A program made the translations under genes and the position numbers. From assembly GCA_033297075.1 (NCBI GenBank), contig MU858057.1, positions 124,001-188,000 of the forward strand: a stretch of 64,000 nucleotides of DNA. The letters are read 5' to 3'. This DNA comes from Rhypophila decipiens (taxonomy: Eukaryota; Ascomycota; Sordariomycetes; Sordariales; Naviculisporaceae). The notes under the pieces were generated by a model. That model worked only from the letters and a program-made list of their open reading frames with translations. It was not told the DNA's origin and did no database searches. Of the stretch, positions 45,729 to 55,853 are shown piece by piece; the first letter of the stretch is position 1, and the number at the start of each line of letters is the position of its first letter.

Positions 45729-48203
45729 CTACCACTCCAGCGGCTCCTTCTTCTCCTCGCCCCTATTTGTCCTCGGCACAGGCACCGCCTTGGCTGCCAA
45801 CTTGCCACCCTGCCCCTTCCTCTTCAGGTACGCCTTGCCGTCCAACCAGGGAGTCTCCCTCGTCATCTTCTTCTCAAACTCGTCAATCTTGTCACCCAGT
45901 TGCAGAGTCAGGCCGATATCATCCAGACCATTAATCAGGCAGTGTTTCCTGAACTCCTCAACCTCGAACGAGCAGAGTGTCTTCCCCTCAGCATCCTTGA
46001 TCAGCTGATTGGGCAGGTCGACCTCAATCTCCCGTCCAGCGACGGCCTCAGCATGGACCTTGGCCAGGTCATCGGCGTTGGTAATGGCAATGGGCAACAT
46101 GCCGTTCTTGAACGAGTTGTTGAAAAAGATATCGGCGAATGAGGGGGCAATGACGGTCTTGACGCCAAAGTCGTTCAACGCCCATGGGGCGTGCTCACGC
46201 GAGCTGCCACAGCCAAAGTTGGCACCCGTGCACACAATCATCTTGGCATGGCGGTACGGCTCCTTGTTCAGGACAAAGTCTGCGTTCTCGCTGCCGTCGG
46301 GGTTGTATCGCATCTCATAAAAGAGAGCCTGGCCGAGACCGGTGCGCTTGATAGTCTTCAGGAACTGCTTGGGAATGATGGCATCGGTGTCAATGTTGGC
46401 CTTCTCCATTGGCGCGGCGATACCCTTGAGGATGGTATATTTAGGGAGACCGGCGCTCTCGGTGTGGGGGACTGAGGTGTTGACTTGAGGCGACGAGTCT
46501 TGGGGCTGGTCGGTGAGCATCTCCTTCTCCGTGTCATCCTCCTCAATCCGCTCGTCAGGGTGAGCCTTCTGAGTGGTCGTGGGTCCTTGCTCAGGGGCGA
46601 TAAATGCACCGACATGGGGGCTCCCCTTGTAGTCAGAGAATTTCCTGACGTCAGCCAGCTTGCCGGCGATGGCGGCGGCGGCGGCCATGACAGGAGACAT
46701 GAGGTGAGTGCGGCCCTGTGCACCCTGACGACCCTCGAAATTACGGTTGCTTGTGCTGGCGCATCTCTCCTTTGGAGAGAGAATATCGGGGTTCATACCG
46801 AGGCACATGCTGCAACCAGCCTCGCGCCACTCGAAGCCAGCCTCCGAAAAGATCTTGTCCAGACCCTCGGCCTCAGCCTGCTCCTTGACAAGGCCAGAGC
46901 CGGGGACAATGAGGGCTCGTTTGATGTTGGACGCAATCTTCTTTCCCTTGACCACATGCGCCGCGGCCCGAAGATCCTCAATTCGAGAGTTGGTGCAGGA
47001 ACCGATGAAAACCTTGTCGACGACAATGTCCTGCATAGGTGTCCCTGCGGTCAGGCCCATGTATTCCAACATGCGCCGGCCGGCAGCCTTCTTTCCCTCC
47101 GACTCAAATGTCTCAGGGTCGGGGACAACTCCGGTGATGGGGACCACGTCCTCGGGGCTGGTGCCCCAGGTGACAGTGGGAATGATGTCCTTGCCGTCAA
47201 TAAAGACATCAACGTCGTACTTGGCATCGGGGTCCGAAGCCAGCGACCTCCAATATGCCACCGCCTTGTTCCACTCCTCAGATCCGTACTTGGGAGCCAG
47301 GGGTCTGCCCTTGAGGTACTCGAATGTGATGTCGTCAGGGGCCACCATGCCAGCTCTTGCACCGGCCTCGATGGACATGTTGCAGATGGACATGCGCGCC
47401 TCCATGCTGAGGCTCCGAATCACGGAGCCGCAGAACTCAATGACAGCACCAGTGCCGCCGGCGGTTCCAATCTGACCGATCACGTGGAGAACGACATCCT
47501 TGGAGCTGACGCCTGGCGCAAGCTCGCCATCGACTTGTATCCTCATGTTCTTGCTTCTCTTGGTGATAAGACATTGTGTGGCAAGGACGTGCTCGACCTC
47601 GCTGGTGCCGATCCCGAAAGCGAGAGCGCCAAAGGCGCCGTGTGTGGATGTGTGGCTGTCACCGCAGACCACCGTGGTGCCGGGCAGTGTGAAGCCCTGC
47701 TCGGGCCCAATGACGTGGACAATTCCTTGTCTCTTGTCGCTGAGGCCGAAATATGTAATCCCGAAGTCCTTGACATTCTCTTCTAGCGTTACGCACTGCG
47801 TCCGCGAGTCGTCTTCTTGGATGAAGCTCGCAATGTCCTTGAGAGCTTTTCTGGATGTAGTGGGCACATTCTAGACAATTGTTTTGTTAGGACCCGATTC
47901 CCCTTGACAAGATGAGAGGGTACGAAGTAAACCTACATGGTCTGTGGTTGCAAGGGTGCAATCTGGTCTCCGAACCTTGCGGCCGGCGTTCTTCAGTCCC
48001 TCGAATGCTTGCTGCAGCTACGGTTAGCAGCTACCCTGGCTAACGGTGGCTTGAATGCCATGTTAACTCACCGGTGAGGTGACCTCATGGACCAAATGCC
48101 TGTCAATATACAGCAGGATGGTGCCATCAAGCTTCTCGTCGACAATATGGTCCTGGAAGACCTTGTCATACAGAGTTTGGGGGGTACGTTCGGCCGCGGG
48201 CAT
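45729..48203 (-). CDS. leu1: 3-isopropylmalate dehydratase (isopropylmalate isomerase), leucine biosynthesis
   Basis: This [4Fe-4S] enzyme of the aconitase superfamily converts 2-isopropylmalate to 3-isopropylmalate, the second dedicated step of leucine synthesis, in the cytosol. Minus-strand exons are 48203-48072, 48011-47937 and 47870-45729, giving 782 residues (yeast Leu1 has 779). The fungal single-chain layout is clear. The large aconitase domain has [15 protein letters not shown] and [20 protein letters not shown], with iron-sulfur cysteines C361 (SCTNSRIED), C422 and C425 ([10 protein letters not shown]). A polar linker of about 60 residues follows, then the swivelling small domain with [16 protein letters not shown] and [17 protein letters not shown]. 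Both introns are phase 0 and lie in the first 70 codons. Fungal orthologues are usually under Leu3 and general amino-acid control (Gcn4/CpcA); a TGACTC core lies 345 bp upstream. Confidence 0.97.
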
Positions 48204-48306
48204 CTTGTGCAACCTTGAGATCTGGTGTCTCGTTAAGGTAGGGGTATAAACTCTGGGCGTGCTGGTATCACTTTCACGATGTGTGGCGGTGTTGGGTCTA
48301 AGTGCT

Positions 48307-48326
48307 TGCGTGCGTGCGTGCGTGCG
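48307..48326. repeat. Microsatellite (TGCG)5
   Basis: Five exact tandem TGCG units about 105 bp upstream of the isopropylmalate isomerase start codon, probably within or near its 5' leader. Confidence 0.85.
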
Positions 48327-48546
48327 ACTTCGGTATCCGGTTTAGGTGCGTTTTCCTATGTCCTCTCCGTAGTAGGTATGGATCAAGTCTGTGATTGAGG
48401 GGCAGCAAAGAACAATTGCGAATAAGCCCGAGGATTGAGAAAAAATGCAGAAAGTAGAAAAGAAGATTCCAAAAGATGGATCCGCTGTTCCAGGATTGTG
48501 GGAGACTTGCAAGTAGAAAAGGAAGCAAAGTGCCTGGAAAAATTAA

Positions 48547-48566
48547 TACCGGAGTCAGTACCGGAG
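48547..48566 (-). promoter_or_regulatory. Candidate amino-acid-control site upstream of leu1
   Basis: TACCGGAG occurs twice 12 bp apart, and the first copy overlaps GAGTCA, which is TGACTC on the gene's own strand, the core bound by Gcn4/CpcA-type regulators. It lies about 345 bp before the ATG. The CCGG halves are not at the spacing of the known Leu3 site, so Leu3 binding is not claimed. Confidence 0.3.
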
Positions 48567-49829
48567 GTGGCACGGAGCAACGAGGAGGAGCTTGGATGAT
48601 CTGGAATGTCTAGACGTGGGGGCTTTGGGTCCTTGTCTCGGGGCGGATCGGCCAGCTAGAGCCAAGTCACAAACAGGGTACTGACTAGGTACGGGCTGAA
48701 TAACCTTTTGCGAAGTATCCGTACTCCCGCCCCGGTAAACGGGGATGACACGAGATGGAGATTGGGTCGCCTTACAGAGTAATACAGACGAACTCGGGAG
48801 CTTACACAAAAAAGATAAGATTTTGTGCTCACGCCGTTTGTTGGCCTGTGGTAGGACTGCAGATGATACTCGCGGTTGTTTGATATATGATTAGATGATA
48901 GCTGCGGTGGCGACGAGGATCCCAAGGTTGGGCGGTTCTGTTTGGTACTCCGTGTTCCGTAGTTACGTAGTGGTGGTACCCGTACCCAGCAGTCCCAAGT
49001 AACACAAAGTTTGCTGCCGTTGCCCATCTGGTGCTCCGTCCAAGGCGATAACATCACACATTCATTTCCCCGCCTCAGCATCACCGGCTGCGGCTCCGAG
49101 ATGTGGTCTTATTTGGTACTATACCCGTCGTTATACACCACGGCAGGACAAAGCTCACCCAAAACAGAAATACGGCAATCATCAATCGCAAAACATGGAA
49201 AGTGTAACAAAGAGGAAGCAAATCGAGGGCCGAGGTCGGAGGGCCGCATCCAGCTCCGGTCTACGGAATGCGGGGTTGGCCACTCAAGGGTCGATCCGGT
49301 CGAATTGCTAACAAGTGACAGGGGATTGGACAGCACCAGGCTGTGGCTCGGGTTTTGCGGTTCAAGTGCTGCAGTGGGGAAGTGGCACAAGATCAGGATC
49401 CGCTGGGAGGATTGAAGGAAAATTGGGGGCCGGTTCAGGGAGTTCTAGGGCTGGCTGAGCCCGCCCTCGCCGGGTCTGCGGATACGGCAGTCGTTGATAT
49501 GCGCCGTGGTTGGTCAACTTCACGTCAATGATCAAGACCGTATCCCGAACACCACCATAATTCTCTGTAATGACTGCGAGGGCCTACATGGCTATCAACG
49601 GCATTCTCTTCATCTCCAACATTCTCTCTAATCAACCACCAACTTTCTCCACTCCAAGTCGCCATCGTCAACTTACCCCGTATGTACTCCGGACTTGACA
49701 ACCAATTCCGTAGCTGCCATCGTGCATGGCCTGATGGACCACACATGCCAAGTTCGTGCCGATCCAATCTGAACTCTTCCTACGATAACTGACCATTGAT
49801 CCCCCTCACCATCCTCGGCAACTCTCCTG

Positions 49830-52670
49830 TCACACGAATCCCGCCAGCGCAAGAATCACTTTGAGAATCGCTCTGGCCAGCACCCCAATCAGACGAAAGA
49901 CCCCCATCGTGATCCTGATGGTCCACGCGCCCGCAGAGAATGCCAATATTAGAAACAACAGTGCCAGTATACATATGCCGTAGTCCTGTGCCGTTACTTG
50001 CTGCCTCTGCGCCAATCGCTGACGCAATGGCGATTCTGCGTCAAGCACGGGACGTACGAGCTCCCAGTATGCACAAACAAGCTGCCGAACCGCTAACAGG
50101 GCCTTCCGGAGCTGGATCGGAATGCAGTCACCACCCAATGACCAATCTTGCGGTTGGTCAGGATTCTCAGCAAGGAGTACCAAATCTCCATGTATCAGGG
50201 GGGAGAGTGGCTGCCGCTTATCCGTCTTCTGCTGTAGTTGCGCTCCGATGACCATCAGCAACTTCAAGTTTCCATCTTGAATGTAGTCATTATCTGCTGA
50301 TGCGACTCCGAGCAGTGCGGTCAGTAGCGGACCCCATGAAACAGTTCCTGCCAAGTCCGCATGCCCGTCATCGTGGCCCGCTTCCGCTCCCATCACGGTC
50401 TTGGCTGCTCCCCGGTCTCCACCGTCCCCCGAGTTTGTGTCTGCTGGAGCTTCTACCCCTGTGTTTACGTCTACCCCGTGATCAACCTTGTCGTCCTTGT
50501 CGCCCGACACCGGTCCCGCCCCGGATGCTGGTCGAGGCACATGTGGTGCCAAAGCTAGCCGCGCTGCCCCTTGGGCCATCGCTTGCCCGTTTCCTTCGGC
50601 TTGGACGCGCTGCCCCAGCTTCGATATCAGCATTGACCTCGATTTCAAGTTGCTCGACTGACCTGTCGTTTCCGTAGACGTGGACGTGGGTGGTGATGTG
50701 CTGTCCGCCGGTACGCTCTGATGGTCGTCCGGCCTCAGTGTTTTGCGTATCTCCTTTTTCAGCTGCCTTTTCTTCAGCCATGCCGCAAGAAATGGTTTCT
50801 CGGACGCACTTGTTGCCGTGCGTGGACGGGGACAAGTGGTATCGGCGTCTGGTCCTGATGATGGGGATGGCGGACGGTTCTGAGCCTCTTGTTTTGGCTC
50901 CTCGGGCTCCCCAAGTTTGGTCGTTGCCTGGTCGCTCTTGGGCTCTGGCGCTGTCTTTAGAGGCAAGTTTGGAAGACTCGACCAAGCACTCGGTTGCTTG
51001 GGGGGCTGGAAAGCCAACCGACTCGAACAGCTGTTCTTGTTCTTGGACGTCTCTGACAGGGGCGATTCTGTGGGAGCCGATGTCGAGACAGCTTTCGGTG
51101 GAGTATCTTGCAACGTCGCGTCCTTCTCGCCGCAAACGTTGGATGGTCGAGGACTCAGCGCGGAGCCAGTAATGGTGGTGGTGGGTGTGCAAACAGATCC
51201 GACGGCTGTCCCTAGACCGCCAAGGTCCTGGACGATCGAACCCGCCTCCGCTTTCATCTCCCTGTTGTTGGTGGTGTCGATGGGTTTCTCCAGGCCATCC
51301 AGATCCTTTAACAGGTTCCACGCCCACTTCTCGGATGGGTTCTGGTTCTCCAGCCCCAGTTTGATATGCGTCTCTTTCATGGCACTGTTTTCCTGGAGAG
51401 GCGGACTTGTGTCTTGCTGGGATGGCCCCAACCGACGGGGGATTGTTGGCGGGACAGTAAATCGGAGTGTCCTTATCCGTTGCGTGAATGATGTCACTGG
51501 CACCTGGGTTTCGACTTGGGGGGTCGGCTGCGAGCTCATAGACTTGGTGCCCAGCGGGATTGGACTCTCTGTGGACTCGATGCTGATTTGGCGACACCTG
51601 GCTGTCAACGTGATTTCCGGTGCCGCGCCCAACTCTAAAAAAGAACCTCGTTCGACTTTCACGGTCGTGGGGTCGTTCGACTGAGCTGCTCCGCTGTTCC
51701 TGCTAGACTGTGGGATAGGACTTAGTCGGGGTTCAGCAGCAGACGACCATTGTCTTTCCTCACGACGCCACTTGATCTGTTGTCCATCAAGACGGTTGGT
51801 GTCCTTGTCCTTTGCTTTCAATTCCTTCTTCTTGGCTTGTGCCTCCTTCTTTGCCCGTTCATACGCAGCCTGAGCTTCCCGTGCTTTCTCAGCCAATTTG
51901 GAGACGTGTTGATCTTCCCTTGGCGACCCTTCCCCTGAGCTTGTTGTTTGGGTGAGGATGTCCCATTCTCCCGTCTGCGGGTTGAAGCCCGTTACACCCA
52001 GGAAGTCTCCGCTCTCTTTGAGGTTCTGTCGTTGGCGGCGAGCTTCCTGCTTGGCGAGAAATAGCTGCCGGGCCGAGTCTTGGGCCTGAGTGATGGTTCC
52101 TCTTGACGGAGCAGAGGATGCCCTCTGAATCGTCGGACTTGGTAGTAGAGGCTTCCGCGGCAGAAAATTGGATACTCCGTCGAGGGTCAGCCCGTTTGTA
52201 GCTGAAGGCTGCCGGGGATTTGTTTTGGGGTCAGTCTTGTTGTGTTGCATCTGCCGAGTGGCTGAGATGGGCAACGGCTTCCTCGGTATTCTACTGCCGT
52301 TGATCAAGCTGTGAGTTCGACGTGGGATAGGAATAGCCGTATTCCAGAACTGTGGAGGGATGATGTCTGATTCGTGGACCTCAATGGTGTCCAAGATGTG
52401 CTTGCTTGGCGGTCCATCTTTTCCGTCTTCCGGACCACTCCGAACACCATTGCGATGACGAGTCGAGAAACCCCGTCCCATTTGTTTGCTGGGTCTTAGC
52501 TTGGAGAAGAAAGCCGTGACTGATCTGGCAAGGCCCCGGCGGTTGACCACGGTGTCGTTGTCGGCAGAGTGTTTGGATCCTCGGGCTCTGGGCCATTTCT
52601 GGTAGTCCTCATCGTCATCCCCGGCTACCTGAACGGAAGAATATGATTGACGTCGTACACGGTAGGCCAT
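49830..52670 (-). CDS. Uncharacterised 946-residue protein with C-terminal membrane segment
   Basis: This is a single long exon whose family is not recognised. The N-terminus (MAYRVRRQSYSSVQV) is basic and polar, with a short amphipathic LARSVTAFFSKLRPSK at about 48-63. Residues about 260-290 (KAREAQAAYERAKKEAQAKKK) look like a coiled coil or charged helix. The middle is long, low-complexity and Ser/Pro/Thr-rich, and probably disordered. The last 55 residues are strongly hydrophobic, with two segments (ILALLFLILAFSAGAW and VLARAILKVILALAGFV) ending almost at the C-terminus. It is therefore probably a tail-anchored or hairpin-anchored membrane protein with a long cytosolic part. The frame is open for 2.8 kb without introns, so the coding call is strong; function is not inferable. 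It is transcribed in the same direction as its neighbours leu1 and faa1. Confidence 0.85.
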   Translation of the reverse strand: MAYRVRRQSYSSVQVAGDDDEDYQKWPRARGSKHSADNDTVVNRRGLARSVTAFFSKLRPSKQMGRGFSTRHRNGVRSGPEDGKDGPPSKHILDTIEVHESDIIPPQFWNTAIPIPRRTHSLINGSRIPRKPLPISATRQMQHNKTDPKTNPRQPSATNGLTLDGVSNFLPRKPLLPSPTIQRASSAPSRGTITQAQDSARQLFLAKQEARRQRQNLKESGDFLGVTGFNPQTGEWDILTQTTSSGEGSPREDQHVSKLAEKAREAQAAYERAKKEAQAKKKELKAKDKDTNRLDGQQIKWRREERQWSSAAEPRLSPIPQSSRNSGAAQSNDPTTVKVERGSFLELGAAPEITLTARCRQISIESTESPIPLGTKSMSSQPTPQVETQVPVTSFTQRIRTLRFTVPPTIPRRLGPSQQDTSPPLQENSAMKETHIKLGLENQNPSEKWAWNLLKDLDGLEKPIDTTNNREMKAEAGSIVQDLGGLGTAVGSVCTPTTTITGSALSPRPSNVCGEKDATLQDTPPKAVSTSAPTESPLSETSKNKNSCSSRLAFQPPKQPSAWSSLPNLPLKTAPEPKSDQATTKLGEPEEPKQEAQNRPPSPSSGPDADTTCPRPRTATSASEKPFLAAWLKKRQLKKEIRKTLRPDDHQSVPADSTSPPTSTSTETTGQSSNLKSRSMLISKLGQRVQAEGNGQAMAQGAARLALAPHVPRPASGAGPVSGDKDDKVDHGVDVNTGVEAPADTNSGDGGDRGAAKTVMGAEAGHDDGHADLAGTVSWGPLLTALLGVASADNDYIQDGNLKLLMVIGAQLQQKTDKRQPLSPLIHGDLVLLAENPDQPQDWSLGGDCIPIQLRKALLAVRQLVCAYWELVRPVLDAESPLRQRLAQRQQVTAQDYGICILALLFLILAFSAGAWTIRITMGVFRLIGVLARAILKVILALAGFV

Positions 52671-53693
52671 GTCGATGGCGCCCTGGATGGAGCTGGTAAG
52701 TATACCTCAAGATTATACTGGGCAAACTAATGTTCCATGGAAGAAGAAACGACTGTAATGGCTCCCCGTCAGTGATGCCCTAGCTGAGAATGGCTGAGGG
52801 AGAAATCGTTGGAAGCAAATGGCATCGAGGTAAGAGATCAATGCCACTGCAGAATGGCCGGTTCTGGGCCTCGAACATGCTTTAGTGGTGAAAGCAAGGG
52901 AAGGCACGACTTGGAAATGAACTCCGAGACGTAGCGGGCGCACTCGCAATATGATGATGTCAAGCTCATGTTGGAACGTATCCGGGGAAGGAAGGGCATG
53001 TAATTGACGGGTCATCTCCTTCCTTGGCAGTAGGCATTTGATGGCAGGCGGGAAAGCCGCCGTGAGGCTTCAACAACCCCATTCAGGAAGATCTCGTCCG
53101 GAAGGGACAAGGTAACCCACTTCACAACTAATATTGGTAATTTTACATGGGAACAGCTTGAAGGTGTAAACACTCTGTGATAGAGGATAATCAGATGATC
53201 ACACTGTATCTACCAGAAACCCAAGACAAACGAGATGAATGAATTATCAAAACTATTACTTACTCCCATTGTAATACACTTGCAACCAGCCAATATTTGA
53301 GCATCAAGACAGCGCAGTGCTACGCATAGGAGAGCTACCATGCACCATGCCAATAAGAGCAAAACTGACAAGTAAATCGAGGTAAACAATTGGCTAAACT
53401 AAGAGCGAAACATAAAAAAGGGAGTATCTTTAGGTTACACGTTTTCGCCGGGGAATCTGATATCCTTCCTTCTCCATACCATTACTTCAAAACCCATTCA
53501 ATAAAGGAAGCAGGGGAATCAGAACCAACCAGCGAAGAAGACGAGAGGAACAAAACAGGAAACAAAACCACCAGTCACCTTCCAGGATAGTACACATTCC
53601 TCACACCATCTTCGCCCTGTTAATTTGTCCCTTGCCCTCCTTGATTTATTTCTCGCGTCACACCTCCATCTTCATAATCTTTGTTCAGTCACT
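52671..53693. other. 1.0-kb intergenic region
   Basis: 5' flank of the 946-residue gene and 3' flank of the acyl-CoA synthetase gene. No gene or distinct motif is supported. Confidence 0.65.
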
Positions 53694-55853
53694 TCATTTG
53701 TGGGCATAGGCGTCGTCGACATCCTTCTGGAACTTTGCGAGGATGCCCTTGCGGTTGAGCTTTTGCGCGGCCGTCACCAAGCCCTGGAAAAAAGAGGACT
53801 GAGGTTAGATTTCATATTTACATCATTTCAGTGGTATAGGTGGGACAAAACTTACATTTTGGGGCGTCCACTCCTCATCAGACATGACCGCACCCTCAAT
53901 GATCTCGATGCCCGACAGGCCGCCAGCGCGACCAGCAGCCTGGAGCTCCGCCAGCACAGCATGCTGGAGCTTCTTGTCGTGAACCAGCTCCTCGATGCTC
54001 TCGCCCTTGACGCCGATCGACTTGGCCAGGTTCTTGAGCGCGGGCTCGGCAGGAACGATGATGGCAACGGGCTTGGTCTTGCTCGAATCGGCATAGACGC
54101 AGATGTTGGCAACGACGGTCGCGGAGCGGTAGATGGACTCCAGCTTCTCAAGCGCAATGTACTCGCCGTTGAGAGTCTTGACCAGGTTCTTCTTGCGGTC
54201 AATGATCTTGAGATGGCCGTTCTTGTCCCACTCGCCAATATCACCAGTCTTGAACCACCCATCCGCCGTCACCGCCTCGGCGGTTTCCTTGGGGTTCTCG
54301 TAGTATTCTTCCAGGATAGAAGGGCCACGGAGCCAAATCTCACCCTGGGGGTTGGGCTTGTTGGTGGCGAAGTAGCCGGCGTCGGCGAAATCGACCAGCT
54401 TGATCTCGACCGAGGCAGGCATGCATCCCAGAGACTCGGTGGTCCATTCCAGAGGGTTTTGCAGACATCCCATGGCGGTACTCTCAGTGAGACCATAGCC
54501 GTGGATCATGGGGCAGATGGCCATGCTGATGAACTTCTGGGTATCCTTGGAAATGGGGCCACCGCCGTTCATGCACAGCTTCATGCGGCCGCCAGTCGCC
54601 TCCTTGATCTTCTTAAAGACGATGGCGTCGAGAACCCCAGATCCGGGCAGACCGTTCGCCAGCAGCTTCTCCTTCAGCGCAAGTGCGCCCCAGAAGAGCG
54701 ACCGGACAACGGGGCTTCCAGCATTGACCTTGGCAATAATGCCCTTCTTGACAGTCTCCCAAACAGCAGGAACGCCAACAAGGACACTGGGCTTGAATTC
54801 TTTGATGTCACCGTTGCAGTTTCGGACCGAGTTGTCAGAGAGGGTCTTGGGGTTGCCGTAGCCCATAGTAGAGCCCCAGTGAAGGGAGGCGTTTTCGAAG
54901 ACGAACTCGAGGATGTGGGCCAAGGGCAGGTAGGTCAAGAGACCGTCGCCAGGCCCGATGTAAGGCCCGACTACGACGGTAACACCAGCAACGGCCGCAA
55001 CAACGTTCCTGTGCTTCAAAGGCACGCCCTTCGGCGTACCGGTAGATCCAGACGTGTACATGATGCCGAAAAGATCCTCGGGCGTGGGAGGGACTGGGTC
55101 AACCGGGTTCTCCTCACCGAGCTTGCGCAGGTCATCAAAGCTAAGGATGGTGACGTCAGGATATGACGCCTTGAGCTTCTCAACGTGGGCCTCGTTGACC
55201 TTGTGCACGTTGTTCCAGATGACAAACTTGACCTCCTTGGCGTCGCCGAGGACGTTGGTCAGGGTCGGGAGAAGATGGGGATCGAGGAAGATGGCCTTGG
55301 CCTTGGTTGCCACCATGGAATGCCTCAGACCCTCCTCGCCCAACGTGTCGTATGCGGTAACAATGGGCATGGTTTGGGAACCGGCACCGTGCGACATGGC
55401 AAGCCATTGCTGGCTGGTGGCAGCAAAGATGTGAACGCGGTCGTTCTTCTCGAGGCCGAGCTTGCGAAGACCAGAACCAAGCTGGAGAACCAGCTGCTCA
55501 TACTCGGTAAAAGTGATGTACTCGTAGGGGCTGAGCTCGAAGAAGGTCCAGTTCTTGTCAACCTCGACCTCCTCGCCATCCACAATCTTCTTGATCTTCT
55601 TTGTCTCTTGGTGCGTGTGCACTAGTTTGCGCGATCCCATGCACTTTGCGTTGCCATACTTGGCAGCGGCGTTCCTCACGAGCTCGTAGACGGTGCTCAC
55701 TTCGGGGGCGTCGTGTGGGCGAGAGAGGATCTCATCTTTGGAAATGGGGTGGCGGCGGGCAAGAGTCTCGCCCTCGACAGGTGTTTGGTTAGGAGCTTCG
55801 ACCGAGAAGGGAGGCTTAGCAGACATCCGGGGGAGAAGAGGTCCCTTAGACAT
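53694..55853 (-). CDS. faa1: Long-chain fatty acid CoA ligase (acyl-CoA synthetase)
   Basis: The enzyme activates long-chain fatty acids to acyl-CoA using ATP, for lipid synthesis, beta-oxidation and fatty-acid import. Minus-strand exons are 55853-53856 and 53783-53694, giving 695 residues (yeast Faa1 has 700). The AMP-binding core carries the phosphate-binding motif YTSGSTGTPKG near 263-273, then YLPLAHILEFVFE and GYGLTESTA. The fatty-acyl-CoA-synthetase signature runs about 530-560 (DGWFKTGDIGEWDKNG, IDRKKNLVKTLNGEY). The last exon, after a 72-nt phase-0 intron, supplies the conserved end TAAQKLNRKGILAKFQKDVDDAY. No membrane helix, signal peptide or clear C-terminal peroxisomal signal (ends AHK) is visible, so it is more likely the cytosolic or membrane-associated Faa1/Faa4 type than a peroxisomal form. 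The exact paralogue is uncertain. Confidence 0.95.

Larger units (their letters stand above)
48204..49829. promoter_or_regulatory. 1.6-kb region upstream of the isopropylmalate isomerase gene
   Basis: No gene is supported. On the minus strand a TTTATA element lies about 45 bp before the ATG. The plus strand carries TGCG x 5 at 48307-48326, a duplicated TACCGGAG flanking a TGACTC core at 48547-48566, and TACTCCGT motifs at about 48719 and 48946. The right end is 3' flank of the 946-residue gene. Confidence 0.5.

Noticed and set aside
46485..47786. 433-codon plus-strand frame inside the isopropylmalate isomerase gene
   Set aside because: Antisense to conserved iron-sulfur motifs; no recognisable domain.
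53625..55166. 513-codon plus-strand frame inside the acyl-CoA synthetase gene
   Set aside because: Antisense shadow of a conserved enzyme; Leu/Arg/Asp-rich composition typical of antisense frames.
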